Shown here: positions 1-9,284 of the stretch, one piece after another
How positions within the stretch are numbered: position 1 is the stretch's first letter
How the letters are laid out: the number at the start of each line of letters is the position of its first letter
NCBI GenBank assembly: GCA_937916515.1
Contig: CALFSX010000078.1
Coordinates: 1 to 54,645, forward strand
Direction of reading: 5' to 3'
Length of the DNA: 54,645 nt
Origin: an uncultured Planctomycetaceae bacterium
GTDB lineage: Bacteria; Planctomycetota; Planctomycetia; Planctomycetales; Planctomycetaceae
The notes under the pieces: model-generated
Seen by the model: only the letters and a program-made list of their open reading frames with translations
What the model was told of the DNA's origin: nothing
Databases searched by the model: none
Made by a program: the position numbers and the translations under genes

Positions 1-6
1 GTTAAT

Positions 7-447
7 CTACGCTAAATAAACCGACCCAACGCCAACCACCGGGAATTGCTGAGCAAACACCTGATCCACGGCTGGGCCGTACAACAAACGAGAACTGAGT
101 ATTGACGAAGCAGAACCGTCTCCATCGGAATCTTCGAACACCAGCACCAGATCATCCACCCAGCCATGTTGATTCAACTGACCATTCGGCCCGCTAATCT
201 GAATCGAACCACCCGAAGCCGCCAGTAGACCCGCTCCATCGTAAACAAACGTCTGACTGCGATCCATAAAACCATCGCCATTTTCATCAACCGACTTGCC
301 GATCCGACGACCAAGTGCATCGTACTGATACTCCACCGCCTTGGTCGTCGCTCCCAGTGCATCCTTGTAAATCACATCCGTCAGCGATCTACATGGTGGC
401 TGGCCGTCGACACTGTTAAATAGTGTGGGGGCCGGTCTGAATGACAT
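7..447 (-). pseudogene. RHS/YD-repeat protein remnant
   Basis: This 146-residue frame carries a recognisable YD repeat (YQYDALGRRIGKSVDENGDG, then FVYDGAGLLAA), the beta-cage repeat of RHS proteins. It is far too short for such a protein, which normally has over 1000 residues. The C-terminal side stops where the family usually continues into a conserved DHLGSVRD-type core, which is absent. The first about eight residues (MSFRPAPT) are encoded by one arm of the hairpin at 425-469, and the apparent ATG lies in its loop. The N-terminus is therefore repeat-derived and not native. I read it as a fragment of a larger RHS gene truncated on both sides; expression as a short protein cannot be excluded. 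Confidence 0.7.
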
Positions 448-469
448 TGCGATTCAGACCTGCCCCCAC
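425..469. repeat. Large imperfect palindrome (18-bp arms)
   Basis: Arms 425-442 and 452-469 are inverted copies with 17 of 18 positions matching, separated by a 9-base loop. Each arm has a GGGGGC tract followed by GGTCTGAAT. The hairpin lies between the RHS remnant and the 3' end of the PQQ-like gene. Its size and G-rich arms resemble REP/MITE-type elements mobilised by REP-associated transposases; that link is inferred, and no transposase is present in the window. Confidence 0.8.
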
Positions 470-491
470 GTTATTCCTTCTGGGCATCAGA

Positions 492-1838
492 CTATTTGCG
501 GATGCAGTACAATGCTTTGACTCCGCGAAGGATGATTGCGTTGTTGGCTATTGCAGGCGTGGCCCAGAAGGTGTCGTCAATTGACCCTTGTCCCAGCACT
601 TTGAATTCCGGCCCGGCAGCCACGATGCAGGCCGCTCCGTATTCGTCGATGAACAACAGCTTCTGTCCGACAATCAATGGGCTGGAAGCCACCATTTTTA
701 AACCGGGAAGTCGGTCCTGATAGACTCGCTGCCCGGTTTTTGCGTCGAAGCACTTCAATACGCTTTTGTCTGTCACATAAACAAAGTCTTCAGAAGAGAC
801 GGGTGACGCCATTCCCGGGCCCTGTTTTTCGGCAAGCCACGCGCAGGCTTCAAACGTTGCATTCTTTTTTGAAGGTGAAAGGTCTCCGGAAGCACCGGCC
901 TTAACGGCAAATAGCGGTCCCGTGGAAAATGGATCGCTGCCACCGAAGTAGATATGTGACTTATCTGCACACGGTGTACATGCTGTGGCAGCCTTTACGT
1001 TATTTAGTGTCCACAAAAGTGAGCCTGTCGCAGGATCGAAGCTGTCCATTTGCTCACCGCCGGAAACAACCAGTTCTGTCCGGACGTCATTCTTCCAGAC
1101 AACGGGCGTGCTCCACGAAGTTGTTGCTGTGGTTCTGGAATGCTTCCAGACTTCCGCACCTGACTGCGAATCAAAGCAGTACACGTCTGCCGTTTTTTCG
1201 TTGAAGTTTTGAGCGAACACTTTGCCTTCATGAATAGCCAGCGAACTGCCTGTTCCAAAACTGTTGGATGTTTCGAATACGCCGATGTCCTGTTGCCAGC
1301 GAACTCTGCCGTCGTGATTGAGTCCGGCGACAATGCCTGCAGCTCCAAAATAAACGTAGATGCCGTTTTGATCAACGACCGGAGTTTCAGTGGCGTAGGA
1401 GTTCGACGGATGCACAGAAAACTTAGCTTTTCCTGTGACCACTGGTGTCGACCAGATCGTGCTGCCATCAGTAACGCTGATGCACTGCAGCGTCCAGGCG
1501 ATATCCGCTGCTGGAGCCCTGGCGAACATGGTGACTCCCATACTTTGAGGCGAGCGTACTCCCGATGCAAAGTTTGCCGGGGATAGGTCTTTATCGCAGA
1601 CTGCCGACGCTACATAGATTCGGTCTTTCCATACGACCGGCTGCGCCCAACCAGATCCCGGTAGAGCGACTTTCCACGCGACGTTTTCATCATCACTCCA
1701 GGACAGCGGAATCTCTCGGTCAGCCACCTGGCCATTGCCGCTGCTTCCTCGCAACTGAACAAACTCTTCCGCAACGGCAGTTGAGCCGAAGGACATCAAA
1801 AATACGGCAAGCATTGCGTTCATTCGCATGAAATTCAT
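492..1838 (-). CDS. Secreted PQQ-like beta-propeller protein
   Basis: A 448-residue protein with an N-terminal signal peptide (hydrophobic core about residues 7-22, ending TAVAEE). The rest is a series of propeller blades of the PQQ-binding-like (YVTN/quinoprotein) type. Blade signatures include VWKDRIYVASAV, GIYVYFGAAG, GKVFAQNF and SQSGAEVWKHS. Such proteins are common exported proteins in planctomycetes. The fold is clear, but PQQ binding and any enzymatic activity are not: I see no dehydrogenase active-site motif. The SWSDDENVAWK segment resembles SWSDSENVLWK in the lipoprotein at 48945-50279, so the two are likely paralogues. It is transcribed on its own; the gene upstream on the same strand is the AraC-type regulator. 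Confidence 0.85.
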   Translation of the reverse strand: MNFMRMNAMLAVFLMSFGSTAVAEEFVQLRGSSGNGQVADREIPLSWSDDENVAWKVALPGSGWAQPVVWKDRIYVASAVCDKDLSPANFASGVRSPQSMGVTMFARAPAADIAWTLQCISVTDGSTIWSTPVVTGKAKFSVHPSNSYATETPVVDQNGIYVYFGAAGIVAGLNHDGRVRWQQDIGVFETSNSFGTGSSLAIHEGKVFAQNFNEKTADVYCFDSQSGAEVWKHSRTTATTSWSTPVVWKNDVRTELVVSGGEQMDSFDPATGSLLWTLNNVKAATACTPCADKSHIYFGGSDPFSTGPLFAVKAGASGDLSPSKKNATFEACAWLAEKQGPGMASPVSSEDFVYVTDKSVLKCFDAKTGQRVYQDRLPGLKMVASSPLIVGQKLLFIDEYGAACIVAAGPEFKVLGQGSIDDTFWATPAIANNAIILRGVKALYCIRK

Positions 1839-1970
1839 TTCCCAGGCAACAGCAGAAATTCACATTTTGACGTTATAGACGGCAACAAAATCCGGGCCAC
1901 GAAGAAACCCAGGTGAGTTGGCGAAATCACTAGTAAACTCGTTTGGTGTGGCGTGCTTTCTGCATCGATT

Positions 1971-2819
1971 CTAACTTCCGTATTGTTTGCGAAACTTCAA
2001 GGGCGTTTGGCCGACCTGGTTTTTGAATTGTCGAGTAAACGCACTTTGATCGCAGAAGCCGAAGTCCAGCGCGATCTCGGAGATGGAGCGATTCGTTTCC
2101 AGCAGTTCGTCGCTGGCTGCCTGAATGCGAGTTCGCGTCAGGAAGTCCAGAGCACTCATGCCGAAGACTTCCATGAATCGTCTGTGAAGCTGTCGTGTGG
2201 AAACGTTGGCTTGTCGTGCCACCTCAGCAACCGTGATTTTTCCTCGATGGTGTTCACGAATGAAGTCCACGACATCCGAAATTTGCGAATACGGCAACAT
2301 CGACTTCCGGCTGCCTTCATAGCTTCGCAGGGTGCCCATCACGCCGATGATGTTGCCTGCAGAATTGCGTAGCGGAAGCTTGTTGGTGACAAACCAGTCC
2401 AACAGCCGTTGAGCGTTGTACCAGATTTCAACGCGGTTGATTAACGGAACTCCTGTGGTCAGCACCTGCCGGTCGTCTCGCACAAAGCTGTCGGCGACGT
2501 GAACCGGGAAGTGATCGTGGTCAGTGGTGCCGATTAGCTGCGTTTCGTTGGTCAGGCCGAATCGTTGAAGAATGGACGAGCTGGCGGCCATAAGGCGGCT
2601 TTTGCTGTCCTTCACAAAGAAGTAAACGCCGGGAAGGTGCTCGAACAGACCCCGAAACTGCTGTGAGTCGCCAAGTTGCGAAAAGAAAGCCTGCTGTAAC
2701 TGCCGTGGATCCAATGTTTTTGCTCCTGACCGATTCTGCGGCAGCATAGCATTGATGTCTGATAAATACCAAAAACAGTCGGATTTCGACAAGACAGTCG
2801 ACGGGGCTGTCGGCATCAT
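1971..2819 (-). CDS. PAS-domain AraC-family transcriptional regulator
   Basis: A 282-residue regulator. About residues 55-170 form a PAS-like sensor domain (LPGVYFFVKDSKSRLMAASS to NIIGVMGTLRSYEG). About residues 180-280 form an AraC/XylS double helix-turn-helix, with the first helix-turn-helix around ITVAEVARQANVSTRQLHRR and the second in ISEIALDFGFCDQSAFTRQF, followed by TPLKFRKQY. It is divergent from the SGNH-dehydrogenase gene at 2984, with a 164-base shared upstream region, so regulation of that gene and of itself is likely. The signal sensed by the PAS domain is unknown. The start could also be the ATG at 2747, which would remove 24 N-terminal residues that do not look conserved. Confidence 0.88.
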   Translation of the reverse strand: MMPTAPSTVLSKSDCFWYLSDINAMLPQNRSGAKTLDPRQLQQAFFSQLGDSQQFRGLFEHLPGVYFFVKDSKSRLMAASSSILQRFGLTNETQLIGTTDHDHFPVHVADSFVRDDRQVLTTGVPLINRVEIWYNAQRLLDWFVTNKLPLRNSAGNIIGVMGTLRSYEGSRKSMLPYSQISDVVDFIREHHRGKITVAEVARQANVSTRQLHRRFMEVFGMSALDFLTRTRIQAASDELLETNRSISEIALDFGFCDQSAFTRQFKNQVGQTPLKFRKQYGS

Positions 2820-2983
2820 TTAGAGTCTTCGAATGTTGCCTTTGCCGCGTTTTATGCTCGACCTTGATCGAGTCTGTTTTCGGCGTTTTAAAGGCGAATG
2901 ACTGTATTGAATCAGAAACCCCGCCCGTTTTAGGGTTACCGCATCTGCGTGACTCCCGTCAATAACCCCCACAGAGGAACCCA

Positions 2984-5671
2984 ATGAAGCGACTCATTGC
3001 CGCACTATTGCTGTACACGTTTTCCGTTGCCGCCGTGCCAGCTTCCGCTCAAAAGCTTGAGCTGAAAAAAGGCGACCGCATTTGTCTCGTCGGGAATGAA
3101 CTCGGCGAACGCATGCAACATCACAATCATTGGGAAACTTTGCTGCACCAGTCGTCTCCTGAACTTGAACTGACGATTCGCAATCTGTGCTTTCCAGGCG
3201 ACGAACCGTACGAGCGAATTCGATCGCTGGACTTCGGCGACCCAGACTCGCATTTGACGCACAGCAAAGCTGACGTCGTGATGTACTTTTTCGGCTTCAA
3301 CGAATCATTCGCGGGCGACGACGGGCTATCCGAGTTTGCTCAGCAGATGGCCAAGCTGGTTGAAGAAACCAAAGGCAAGAACTTCAGCGGCACAGCGAAC
3401 GCTCGCGTTGTTTTGGTTTCGCCGATTGCCTTCGAAAACATCGGCGACCCCAACGTCACCGACGGAACCGAGCAGAATATCAACCTTGCTAAGTACACGG
3501 CGGCGTTGAAGAAAGTTGCCGAAGACACGGGCGTTGTTCTGGTTGATCTTTACACGCCAACAAAAGCTCTGTTCGAATCATCAAACGAGCAGCTTACTTT
3601 AAACGGTGCTCACCTGAACGACGCTGGCTACAAGGCACTGGCTCCACTGTTTGTGAAAGCAATGGGCCTGAAGGCCGCTTCCACGCCAGCTCCTGCCGGA
3701 TTGAAGGCTGAAGTAGACGACAAGAATTTCCACTGGTGGCACCGTTACCGTGCTGTCAACGGCTATTCCATCTACGGCAAGCGAGGACTCGCGGGTACCG
3801 ATGGTACCTATAACAATCGCCAGGTCATGGAACGTGAACGAGCGATTCTTGACGAAATGGCGGCCAACCGCGACAAGCGAATCTGGGCGATTGCTCAGGG
3901 ACAGAAGGTCGCCGAGAAATGCGATGACAGCAACACGTTGCCATTCATCGTGCCCAAGACTAACGTCGGCGGCGACGACGACAAGAACCGCAAAGCAGGC
4001 AAGCTTGGTTCATTGGATTATCTGCCGGCAGCTGAACAGCAGAAAATGTTCAAGATGGCTGATGGTTACGAAATCCAGCTGGTCGCTTCTGAAGAAGACT
4101 TTCCGGAACTGGCCAACCCGGTTTCGTTGAACTTCGACAACAAGGGTCGTCTATGGGTTTCGACAATGCAGTCGTATCCTCACTGGCAGCCCAAGACAAA
4201 AATGGAAGACAAAGTTCTGATTCTTGAAGACGTGAACGGCGACGGCAGAGCCGACAAGTGCACCGTGTTTGCAGACGGTCTTCATCAGCCAACCGGCTTC
4301 GAAATTGGTCACGGTGGAGCATACGTTGCTCAGCAGCCCGACATCCTGTTCATGAAAGACACCGATGGCGACGACGTGGCTGACGTCCGCATTCGCAAAC
4401 TGGTGGGCTTTGATTCGGCAGATTCACATCACGGAATTTGTGCGTTTGAATGGGGTCCAGGCGGCGAACTGCACTTCAACGAAGGCACGTTCAAGTATTC
4501 GCAGGTTGAGAGTGCTTACGGTTTGACTCGTATGCACGAAGCTGGAGTCTGGCGATACAACCCAAGAACAGAACGCTTTGGAACTTACGTTTCGCTGCCG
4601 TTTGCGAATCCCTGGGGACACGTTTACGATCGATGGGGCCAGGAATTCATCGCCGATGCATCACCGGGCTTCAACTATTGGGCGACACCCATCAGCGGTA
4701 AGGTGGTGTATCCTGCCAAGCATGCAGGCGGTTCATTCAACGACAGTGTGAATAACTTTAAGGATACGTCTCTTCGCGGCAAAGACGTCTATCCTCAGTT
4801 CTTTGTGAAGCGAACTCGCCCATCGGCGGCCAACGAATTGGTTTCCAGCCGACACTTCAAACCGGAAGATCAGGGCGACTATTTACTGTGCAACGTCATC
4901 GGCGATCGATCTGTGCTGCAGCATTCTTTGAAAGACGCGGGCAGCGGCTTCGAAGGCAAAGAGAAGCCTCAACTGTTGTTCTGCGAAGACGGCAACTTCC
5001 GCCCGATTGATATTCAGTTCGCGCCGGATGGCACTCTGTATATCTGCGACTGGCACAATGCATTGATCGGTCACTTGCAGCATAATCTTCGCGAACCAAA
5101 TCGAGACCACCAGCACGGACGTATCTGGCGAGTTATCTGCACGGGGCGAGACCTGGTGAAGCCGCCAGCGATTGCCGGTGAGCCAATTTCAACCGTTCTG
5201 GAAGCGTTGAAGGAATACGAAGACCGAGCTCGCTATCGTGCTCGCCGTGAACTGGCAGAACGAGCCACCGCTGACGTCGTTCCAACTGTGAAGGCATGGG
5301 TGGCAGGGCTGGACAAAACTGACGAAGGCTACATTCACAACGTGTTGGAAGCGAACTGGGTTTTGCAGTCACACAACGTTGTGGACATGGACATGCTGAC
5401 ATCGCTATTGAACGCGGACGACTATCACGCCCGAGCAGCCGCCACTCGCATTCTGTGCGACATGCGAGAATCGATACCGAATGCTTTGAAGCTTGTTCAG
5501 GAACGCGTGAACGACGATCATGCTCGAGTACGCGTGGAAGCCGTTCGAGCATGCAGCTTCTTTGACAGTGCTGAAGCGATCGAAGTTGCACTGGATGTAT
5601 TGAACCACGATGTGGATGAATACGTTCAGTACACTCTGGATGAAACCATGCGTCATCTTGAGAGTCTGTAA
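2984..5671 (+). CDS. SGNH hydrolase fused to PVC-type dehydrogenase propeller
   Basis: An 895-residue exported protein. Residues 1-22 are a signal peptide (ending PASA). About 28-230 form an SGNH/GDSL-type domain (GDRICLVGNELGERM; YFFGFNESF; late LNGAHLNDAGY carrying the expected Asp/His-type block). About 350-740 form the planctomycete/verrucomicrobial membrane-bound dehydrogenase propeller (YEIQLVASEEDFPELANP, WVSTMQSYPHWQP, FEWGPGGELHFNEG, LYICDWHNALIGHLQ), with two DxNGDGxAD-type calcium-like loops. About 745-895 are HEAT-like helices. The usual C-terminal CxxCH haem domain of this family is missing; a CxxCH domain sits instead in the next gene. A ribosome site (AGAGGA) precedes the ATG. 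An oxidative role on carbohydrate or alcohol substrates is family-level inference. Confidence 0.9.
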   Translation: MKRLIAALLLYTFSVAAVPASAQKLELKKGDRICLVGNELGERMQHHNHWETLLHQSSPELELTIRNLCFPGDEPYERIRSLDFGDPDSHLTHSKADVVMYFFGFNESFAGDDGLSEFAQQMAKLVEETKGKNFSGTANARVVLVSPIAFENIGDPNVTDGTEQNINLAKYTAALKKVAEDTGVVLVDLYTPTKALFESSNEQLTLNGAHLNDAGYKALAPLFVKAMGLKAASTPAPAGLKAEVDDKNFHWWHRYRAVNGYSIYGKRGLAGTDGTYNNRQVMERERAILDEMAANRDKRIWAIAQGQKVAEKCDDSNTLPFIVPKTNVGGDDDKNRKAGKLGSLDYLPAAEQQKMFKMADGYEIQLVASEEDFPELANPVSLNFDNKGRLWVSTMQSYPHWQPKTKMEDKVLILEDVNGDGRADKCTVFADGLHQPTGFEIGHGGAYVAQQPDILFMKDTDGDDVADVRIRKLVGFDSADSHHGICAFEWGPGGELHFNEGTFKYSQVESAYGLTRMHEAGVWRYNPRTERFGTYVSLPFANPWGHVYDRWGQEFIADASPGFNYWATPISGKVVYPAKHAGGSFNDSVNNFKDTSLRGKDVYPQFFVKRTRPSAANELVSSRHFKPEDQGDYLLCNVIGDRSVLQHSLKDAGSGFEGKEKPQLLFCEDGNFRPIDIQFAPDGTLYICDWHNALIGHLQHNLREPNRDHQHGRIWRVICTGRDLVKPPAIAGEPISTVLEALKEYEDRARYRARRELAERATADVVPTVKAWVAGLDKTDEGYIHNVLEANWVLQSHNVVDMDMLTSLLNADDYHARAAATRILCDMRESIPNALKLVQERVNDDHARVRVEAVRACSFFDSAEAIEVALDVLNHDVDEYVQYTLDETMRHLESL

Positions 5672-5709
5672 ATTGGTGGCCTGATGGCTGTCTTTTGTGT
5701 TATCTCAAG

Positions 5710-5744
5710 AAGCCCGACGTTTTCTGGAACGTCGGGCTTTTGTT
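5710..5744 (+). terminator. Rho-independent terminator
   Basis: A perfect 12-bp stem (5710-5721 pairing with 5728-5739) with a 6-base loop is followed directly by a T-rich run. It lies 38 bases after the dehydrogenase stop codon and before the cupredoxin-cytochrome gene, so at least part of the transcription of the two genes is separated. Confidence 0.85.
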
Positions 5745-5776
5745 ATCTCATACGAAGTTGATTGGATCACATCGAA

Positions 5777-7678
5777 ATGTCCCAGTACGTTCTTACAGCG
5801 ATACTTCTGTTGGTTTCGCCGGCCGCGATGGCGCAGGATCACGCTCACCACGAACACGGTGAAGTTGCGATCGAACGTCCCAAAATTCTGCTCGACAAAA
5901 GCGTCAAAATTGTTGAGTATCAATTGAAACGACTGGATAACGCCAGGCTGCTGCTTGTGGAAACGGCGACTGACGATCCGAAGTATCTTCCCGTCTTCAA
6001 CGCGATTCTGCTGCGGTCCGGTCTGTCACGACAAAACCGCGAAGAAGCGTTAAACGGAATTGTCACGATCAACAAGACAGACGCGGCCACCGAACTTCTG
6101 GCTGCGTTGGAATCGCTGGATGGTTCGGACAAAGACCAACAGCGAGTCGGCCGACAGCTTTCCCAAATTCTATTGACAGAGCCACAGAACGTACTGGCCG
6201 ACCGCATTGAAGACCTGAAAAAGGCGATGTCTGCAGAAAACGAGGTTCTGCGGGCTACGGGTTTCGCGGGGTTAATTGTTGCCGGACAGGCCGACGCAGC
6301 GTGGACTCAGGCTCAGCAGGAAGAAAGTTCAAAGCTGGCATGGTTGTCGGCCGTTACTTTGGTGCCATCTCCGGCAACTCGCAACGCATTGCGAGACAAC
6401 GTCGTATCTTTGCTAAACGATACAGAACCAAAGAACGTGCGAATTGCTGCCGTGCAAACTCTGCCTTCGATGACCGGAAATGAAGCCGACAGTTTTCAGC
6501 GGCTCGCCACGTTTGTTGATTCAAGCGACTTCCGCACGCCAGCAGTTCGCAGCTTGCTGAAACTGCCGAATGAAGCTCGCGACGCAGCGACGTCGCAGCA
6601 GCTTGTTGACGTGTTGGTAAAACACGCCGAGGCAACTCCTGCGGCACAGCGGACATCAAATGAATTTGTCGATGCGATGCAACTGGCCGATGAGCTTCTT
6701 CGCAAGCTTCCGGAAGCTGAATCGAAGAGTTATCGCGAACGCTTGCGAGCCGTCACTGTGCGAGTTGTTCGGCTGCACACAGTGGAAGAAGAAATGCGAT
6801 ACGACAAACCGTTCTTCGCCGTTGAAGCAGGTCGATCGGTGCAGGTCGTTTTGGAAAATGATGACCTGATGCCGCATAACCTGGTGATTACTCGCACAGG
6901 TAAGTTGAAAGATGTTGCTTTGGCTGGTGCCGATCTGGGCACAACGCCCGGTTTGGATGGCAAGTTGTATGTTCCGGAAAGCGAAGACGTGTTGTTTTCC
7001 ACCAGCATGGTCAATTCAGGCCAGCGAGAAGTTTTGACGTTTACGGCTCCAACAGAACCCGGCGAGTATCCGTATGTTTGCACCTTCCCACGTCACTGGA
7101 TGCGGATGTACGGCGTGATGGTTGTTGTTCCCGACCTGGACGTCTGGCAGCGAAATCCAACGACTCCTGCTGACCCATTGGGCAACAATCGTTCGTTTGT
7201 GAAAAGCTGGCAGTTGACTGACTTTGACAAAGACAAACTGGACGACGGGCTTCGCGGCCGCAGTTCAGAAATCGGAGCCAAGCTGTTTAAGGAAGCGACG
7301 TGTCTGGGCTGCCACAAAATGAAGGGTGAAGGCGGAGCCGTCGGTCCGGACTTAACCGACGTTTTGAAACGCTGGAAGGGTGACAAGCACGGAATTCTGC
7401 GAGAGATTCTGGAACCGAGTTACAAGATTGATCCGAAGTATGCGGTGAAGGTCGTCGTAGATATCGACGGTATCACCACGTCTGGAATCGTGACCGCTGA
7501 AGATTCAAAGTCGATTTCGATACTCGTGAATCCGGAAGTGCCAGAACCCAAAGTGATTCAAAAGAGCGACATCGACGAAATCATTCCGTCCAACGTATCA
7601 ATGATGCCCAAGGCATTGCTGGACAAATTCAGCCAGGACGAAATCATGGAAATCCTGAGCTACATTCTGGGTGAGTAG
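5777..7678 (+). CDS. HEAT-cupredoxin-cytochrome c secreted protein
   Basis: A 633-residue exported electron-transfer protein. The ATG at 5777 is preferred over the upstream TTG because it starts a clean signal peptide (residues 1-20, ending AAMAQ). A His-rich stretch (DHAHHEHGE) follows, then HEAT-like helices to about residue 330. A plastocyanin/azurin-like domain covers about 335-445, with type 1 copper ligand candidates His in MPHNLVI and Cys, His and Met in YVCTFPRHWMRM. The C-terminal cytochrome domain (about 495-633) has the haem motif CLGCH and a GPDLTDVLKRW segment typical of PVC-type haem domains. It may accept electrons from the dehydrogenase encoded just upstream (inference from order and complementary domains). 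Confidence 0.9.
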   Translation: MSQYVLTAILLLVSPAAMAQDHAHHEHGEVAIERPKILLDKSVKIVEYQLKRLDNARLLLVETATDDPKYLPVFNAILLRSGLSRQNREEALNGIVTINKTDAATELLAALESLDGSDKDQQRVGRQLSQILLTEPQNVLADRIEDLKKAMSAENEVLRATGFAGLIVAGQADAAWTQAQQEESSKLAWLSAVTLVPSPATRNALRDNVVSLLNDTEPKNVRIAAVQTLPSMTGNEADSFQRLATFVDSSDFRTPAVRSLLKLPNEARDAATSQQLVDVLVKHAEATPAAQRTSNEFVDAMQLADELLRKLPEAESKSYRERLRAVTVRVVRLHTVEEEMRYDKPFFAVEAGRSVQVVLENDDLMPHNLVITRTGKLKDVALAGADLGTTPGLDGKLYVPESEDVLFSTSMVNSGQREVLTFTAPTEPGEYPYVCTFPRHWMRMYGVMVVVPDLDVWQRNPTTPADPLGNNRSFVKSWQLTDFDKDKLDDGLRGRSSEIGAKLFKEATCLGCHKMKGEGGAVGPDLTDVLKRWKGDKHGILREILEPSYKIDPKYAVKVVVDIDGITTSGIVTAEDSKSISILVNPEVPEPKVIQKSDIDEIIPSNVSMMPKALLDKFSQDEIMEILSYILGE

Positions 7679-7704
7679 CCGCCGCAGGTTTCGAAAACGT
7701 GCGA

Positions 7705-7738
7705 GTGAATCAGGGACTGATTCGCCAAGCGGGTTTTT
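7705..7738. terminator. Possible terminator between convergent genes
   Basis: An inverted repeat (7705-7713 with 7717-7725, one G-T pair) overlaps the stop codon of the minus-strand gene. It is followed on the plus strand, after 8 bases, by a run of five T. It could end transcription of the cupredoxin gene, but the spacing to the T run is longer than usual. Confidence 0.35.
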
Positions 7739-9284
7739 GGGTTGTGATGGAATTTAGTTCGGGCACGTCGGCTTTGAATGAGATGCGGAATTGGCCGGCT
7801 TCGGATTGCATTCGGAAGATTCGCAGCACGGGCAGCTTTTCATTGAAATCCTGCAGGTCGAAGGTTCGCGGCAGATCCCGGGGAGGCACGCGATTTACCA
7901 TAGAACCGGCTTGAACGTTGATCAACTGTGTCCAGCTGTCGGGTTCTTCGTTGCTGCTGGCGGGAGTCACGTTGATTTGTTTCAGGGCAATTGACCATTT
8001 TCCGTTGTCACCACTTTGGCCAGCCAGCTGAATTTTCATCAAATGCATTTGACTGGCGGAAGCGGCCTTAGGCTGCACCTGAAACTTGATGGCAACGATT
8101 AGTAGGCCATCTTCGAAATAGATTTGCAGCGGTGTGACTTCGGCAAATTTTAATGAGAAAATCAGAGGCTCAGCAATCAGCTCAGCGGGGCGACTTAAGA
8201 CAGTTATGATCTTTTGAGGATCACTTCCGGCTTCCTGAATCGCCAGAAAAACCTTCTGCAATGTGGCGTCGGAAACGGTCAGTCCGCCCAATGGTTGTTT
8301 CGCCAGCAGGTGGTTAATTCCGTCTTCTGAAATGAGAATACTTGCCGCTTCCTGTTCGGTCAGTTCAGGACTCAGGGATGGTCCAATAGGGTCAGACCGC
8401 CGTAAAACAGAACGGTTAAGGGCATTTGCGGAAAAGCTGGTGGCAGTGCTGCTGGCAGTCCACACAAGCTGATCGCCGGTGAAAATTCTGTCCAGCTGGC
8501 TGCGGATATCTTTGAGTCCCTTGTTCAGGCGAAACAGTTCTTTATCAACGGCCGAGTTTACTTCCGGCAACACGTCGTCTGCGACTCGCCGGACAACAAT
8601 GGCGTCCGATTGCGGCATCCGCCGGTTTACCTGATTCCACGCGATGCGATCGCCAATTCGGCCAACGACTGGCAGACCCGAGGCGATGCTGTTGACGGCT
8701 TGTGGAAACTGTCTGGCCTGCAGTCCTCCATAAGCGGGCTTTGTCAGAAACTGATTTCCGTCAAAGTAAACTGGCTTAATGATATCGAAGGTGTGACTGC
8801 CAGCCGTGGCGATGCGAGCCTGAGATGTGTAGCCAATGGTGTTACTGGAAACGGTTCCCTGAGCCGAAATGTTCAGCTGTGCCATTGACGAGTTATCTGT
8901 GGACTGCAGCCGAATGGTCGTCATTGTCGTTTGAACGCCTCGAACATCGGCTTCCATCACCTGAGTCGCCACGTTGTCGCGCTTAACCGTTTGGTCGTCG
9001 ACAAATGGACTCAGCAATTCCGTTCGCAGCGTGATCGCCAGGTCGCTGGTTGCCGTTGAAGCGGAAGGTGGCGATATGGGGCCAAATGTCTGGTCTGGTT
9101 CAAAAGCCGGGATCGACGGATCGTCAAATGTTGGCAGCGAACCGTTGGAAGGAATCTCGAGCGACGGAAACGGCACGGTCTGAGCGGGAATTTCCAGCTG
9201 CCCATGCGCAGTGCCGCAAATTGCCAGTGGCAGCAACCACGCGGCAAGCTTCGGCGTTTTATGTTGCTTAAAATTCCGGGGCAT
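7710..9284 (-). CDS. Secreted protein of unknown function
   Basis: A 524-residue protein that I do not recognise. The ATG at 9284 gives a compact signal peptide (basic NFKQHKTPK, hydrophobic AAWLLPLAICG, cleavage near AHG-Q); a longer frame begins at 9308. After a proline-rich linker (about residues 30-70) the protein has alternating short hydrophobic strands, suggesting a beta-rich extracellular protein. A charged segment around ELFRLNKGLKDIRSQLDRI may be helical. No catalytic motif, repeat or membrane helix is evident after the signal. It converges with the cupredoxin gene and is divergent from the glycosyltransferase at 9715. Confidence 0.75.
   Translation of the reverse strand: MPRNFKQHKTPKLAAWLLPLAICGTAHGQLEIPAQTVPFPSLEIPSNGSLPTFDDPSIPAFEPDQTFGPISPPSASTATSDLAITLRTELLSPFVDDQTVKRDNVATQVMEADVRGVQTTMTTIRLQSTDNSSMAQLNISAQGTVSSNTIGYTSQARIATAGSHTFDIIKPVYFDGNQFLTKPAYGGLQARQFPQAVNSIASGLPVVGRIGDRIAWNQVNRRMPQSDAIVVRRVADDVLPEVNSAVDKELFRLNKGLKDIRSQLDRIFTGDQLVWTASSTATSFSANALNRSVLRRSDPIGPSLSPELTEQEAASILISEDGINHLLAKQPLGGLTVSDATLQKVFLAIQEAGSDPQKIITVLSRPAELIAEPLIFSLKFAEVTPLQIYFEDGLLIVAIKFQVQPKAASASQMHLMKIQLAGQSGDNGKWSIALKQINVTPASSNEEPDSWTQLINVQAGSMVNRVPPRDLPRTFDLQDFNEKLPVLRIFRMQSEAGQFRISFKADVPELNSITTQKPAWRISP

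Noticed and set aside
1953-2372. 139-residue plus-strand frame opposite the regulator
   Set aside because: It is the antisense of the AraC DNA-binding and PAS domains and has no family of its own.
2984-7678. Reading the two redox genes as one fused or frameshifted gene
   Set aside because: A strong terminator, a separate signal peptide and different reading contexts show they are two genes.
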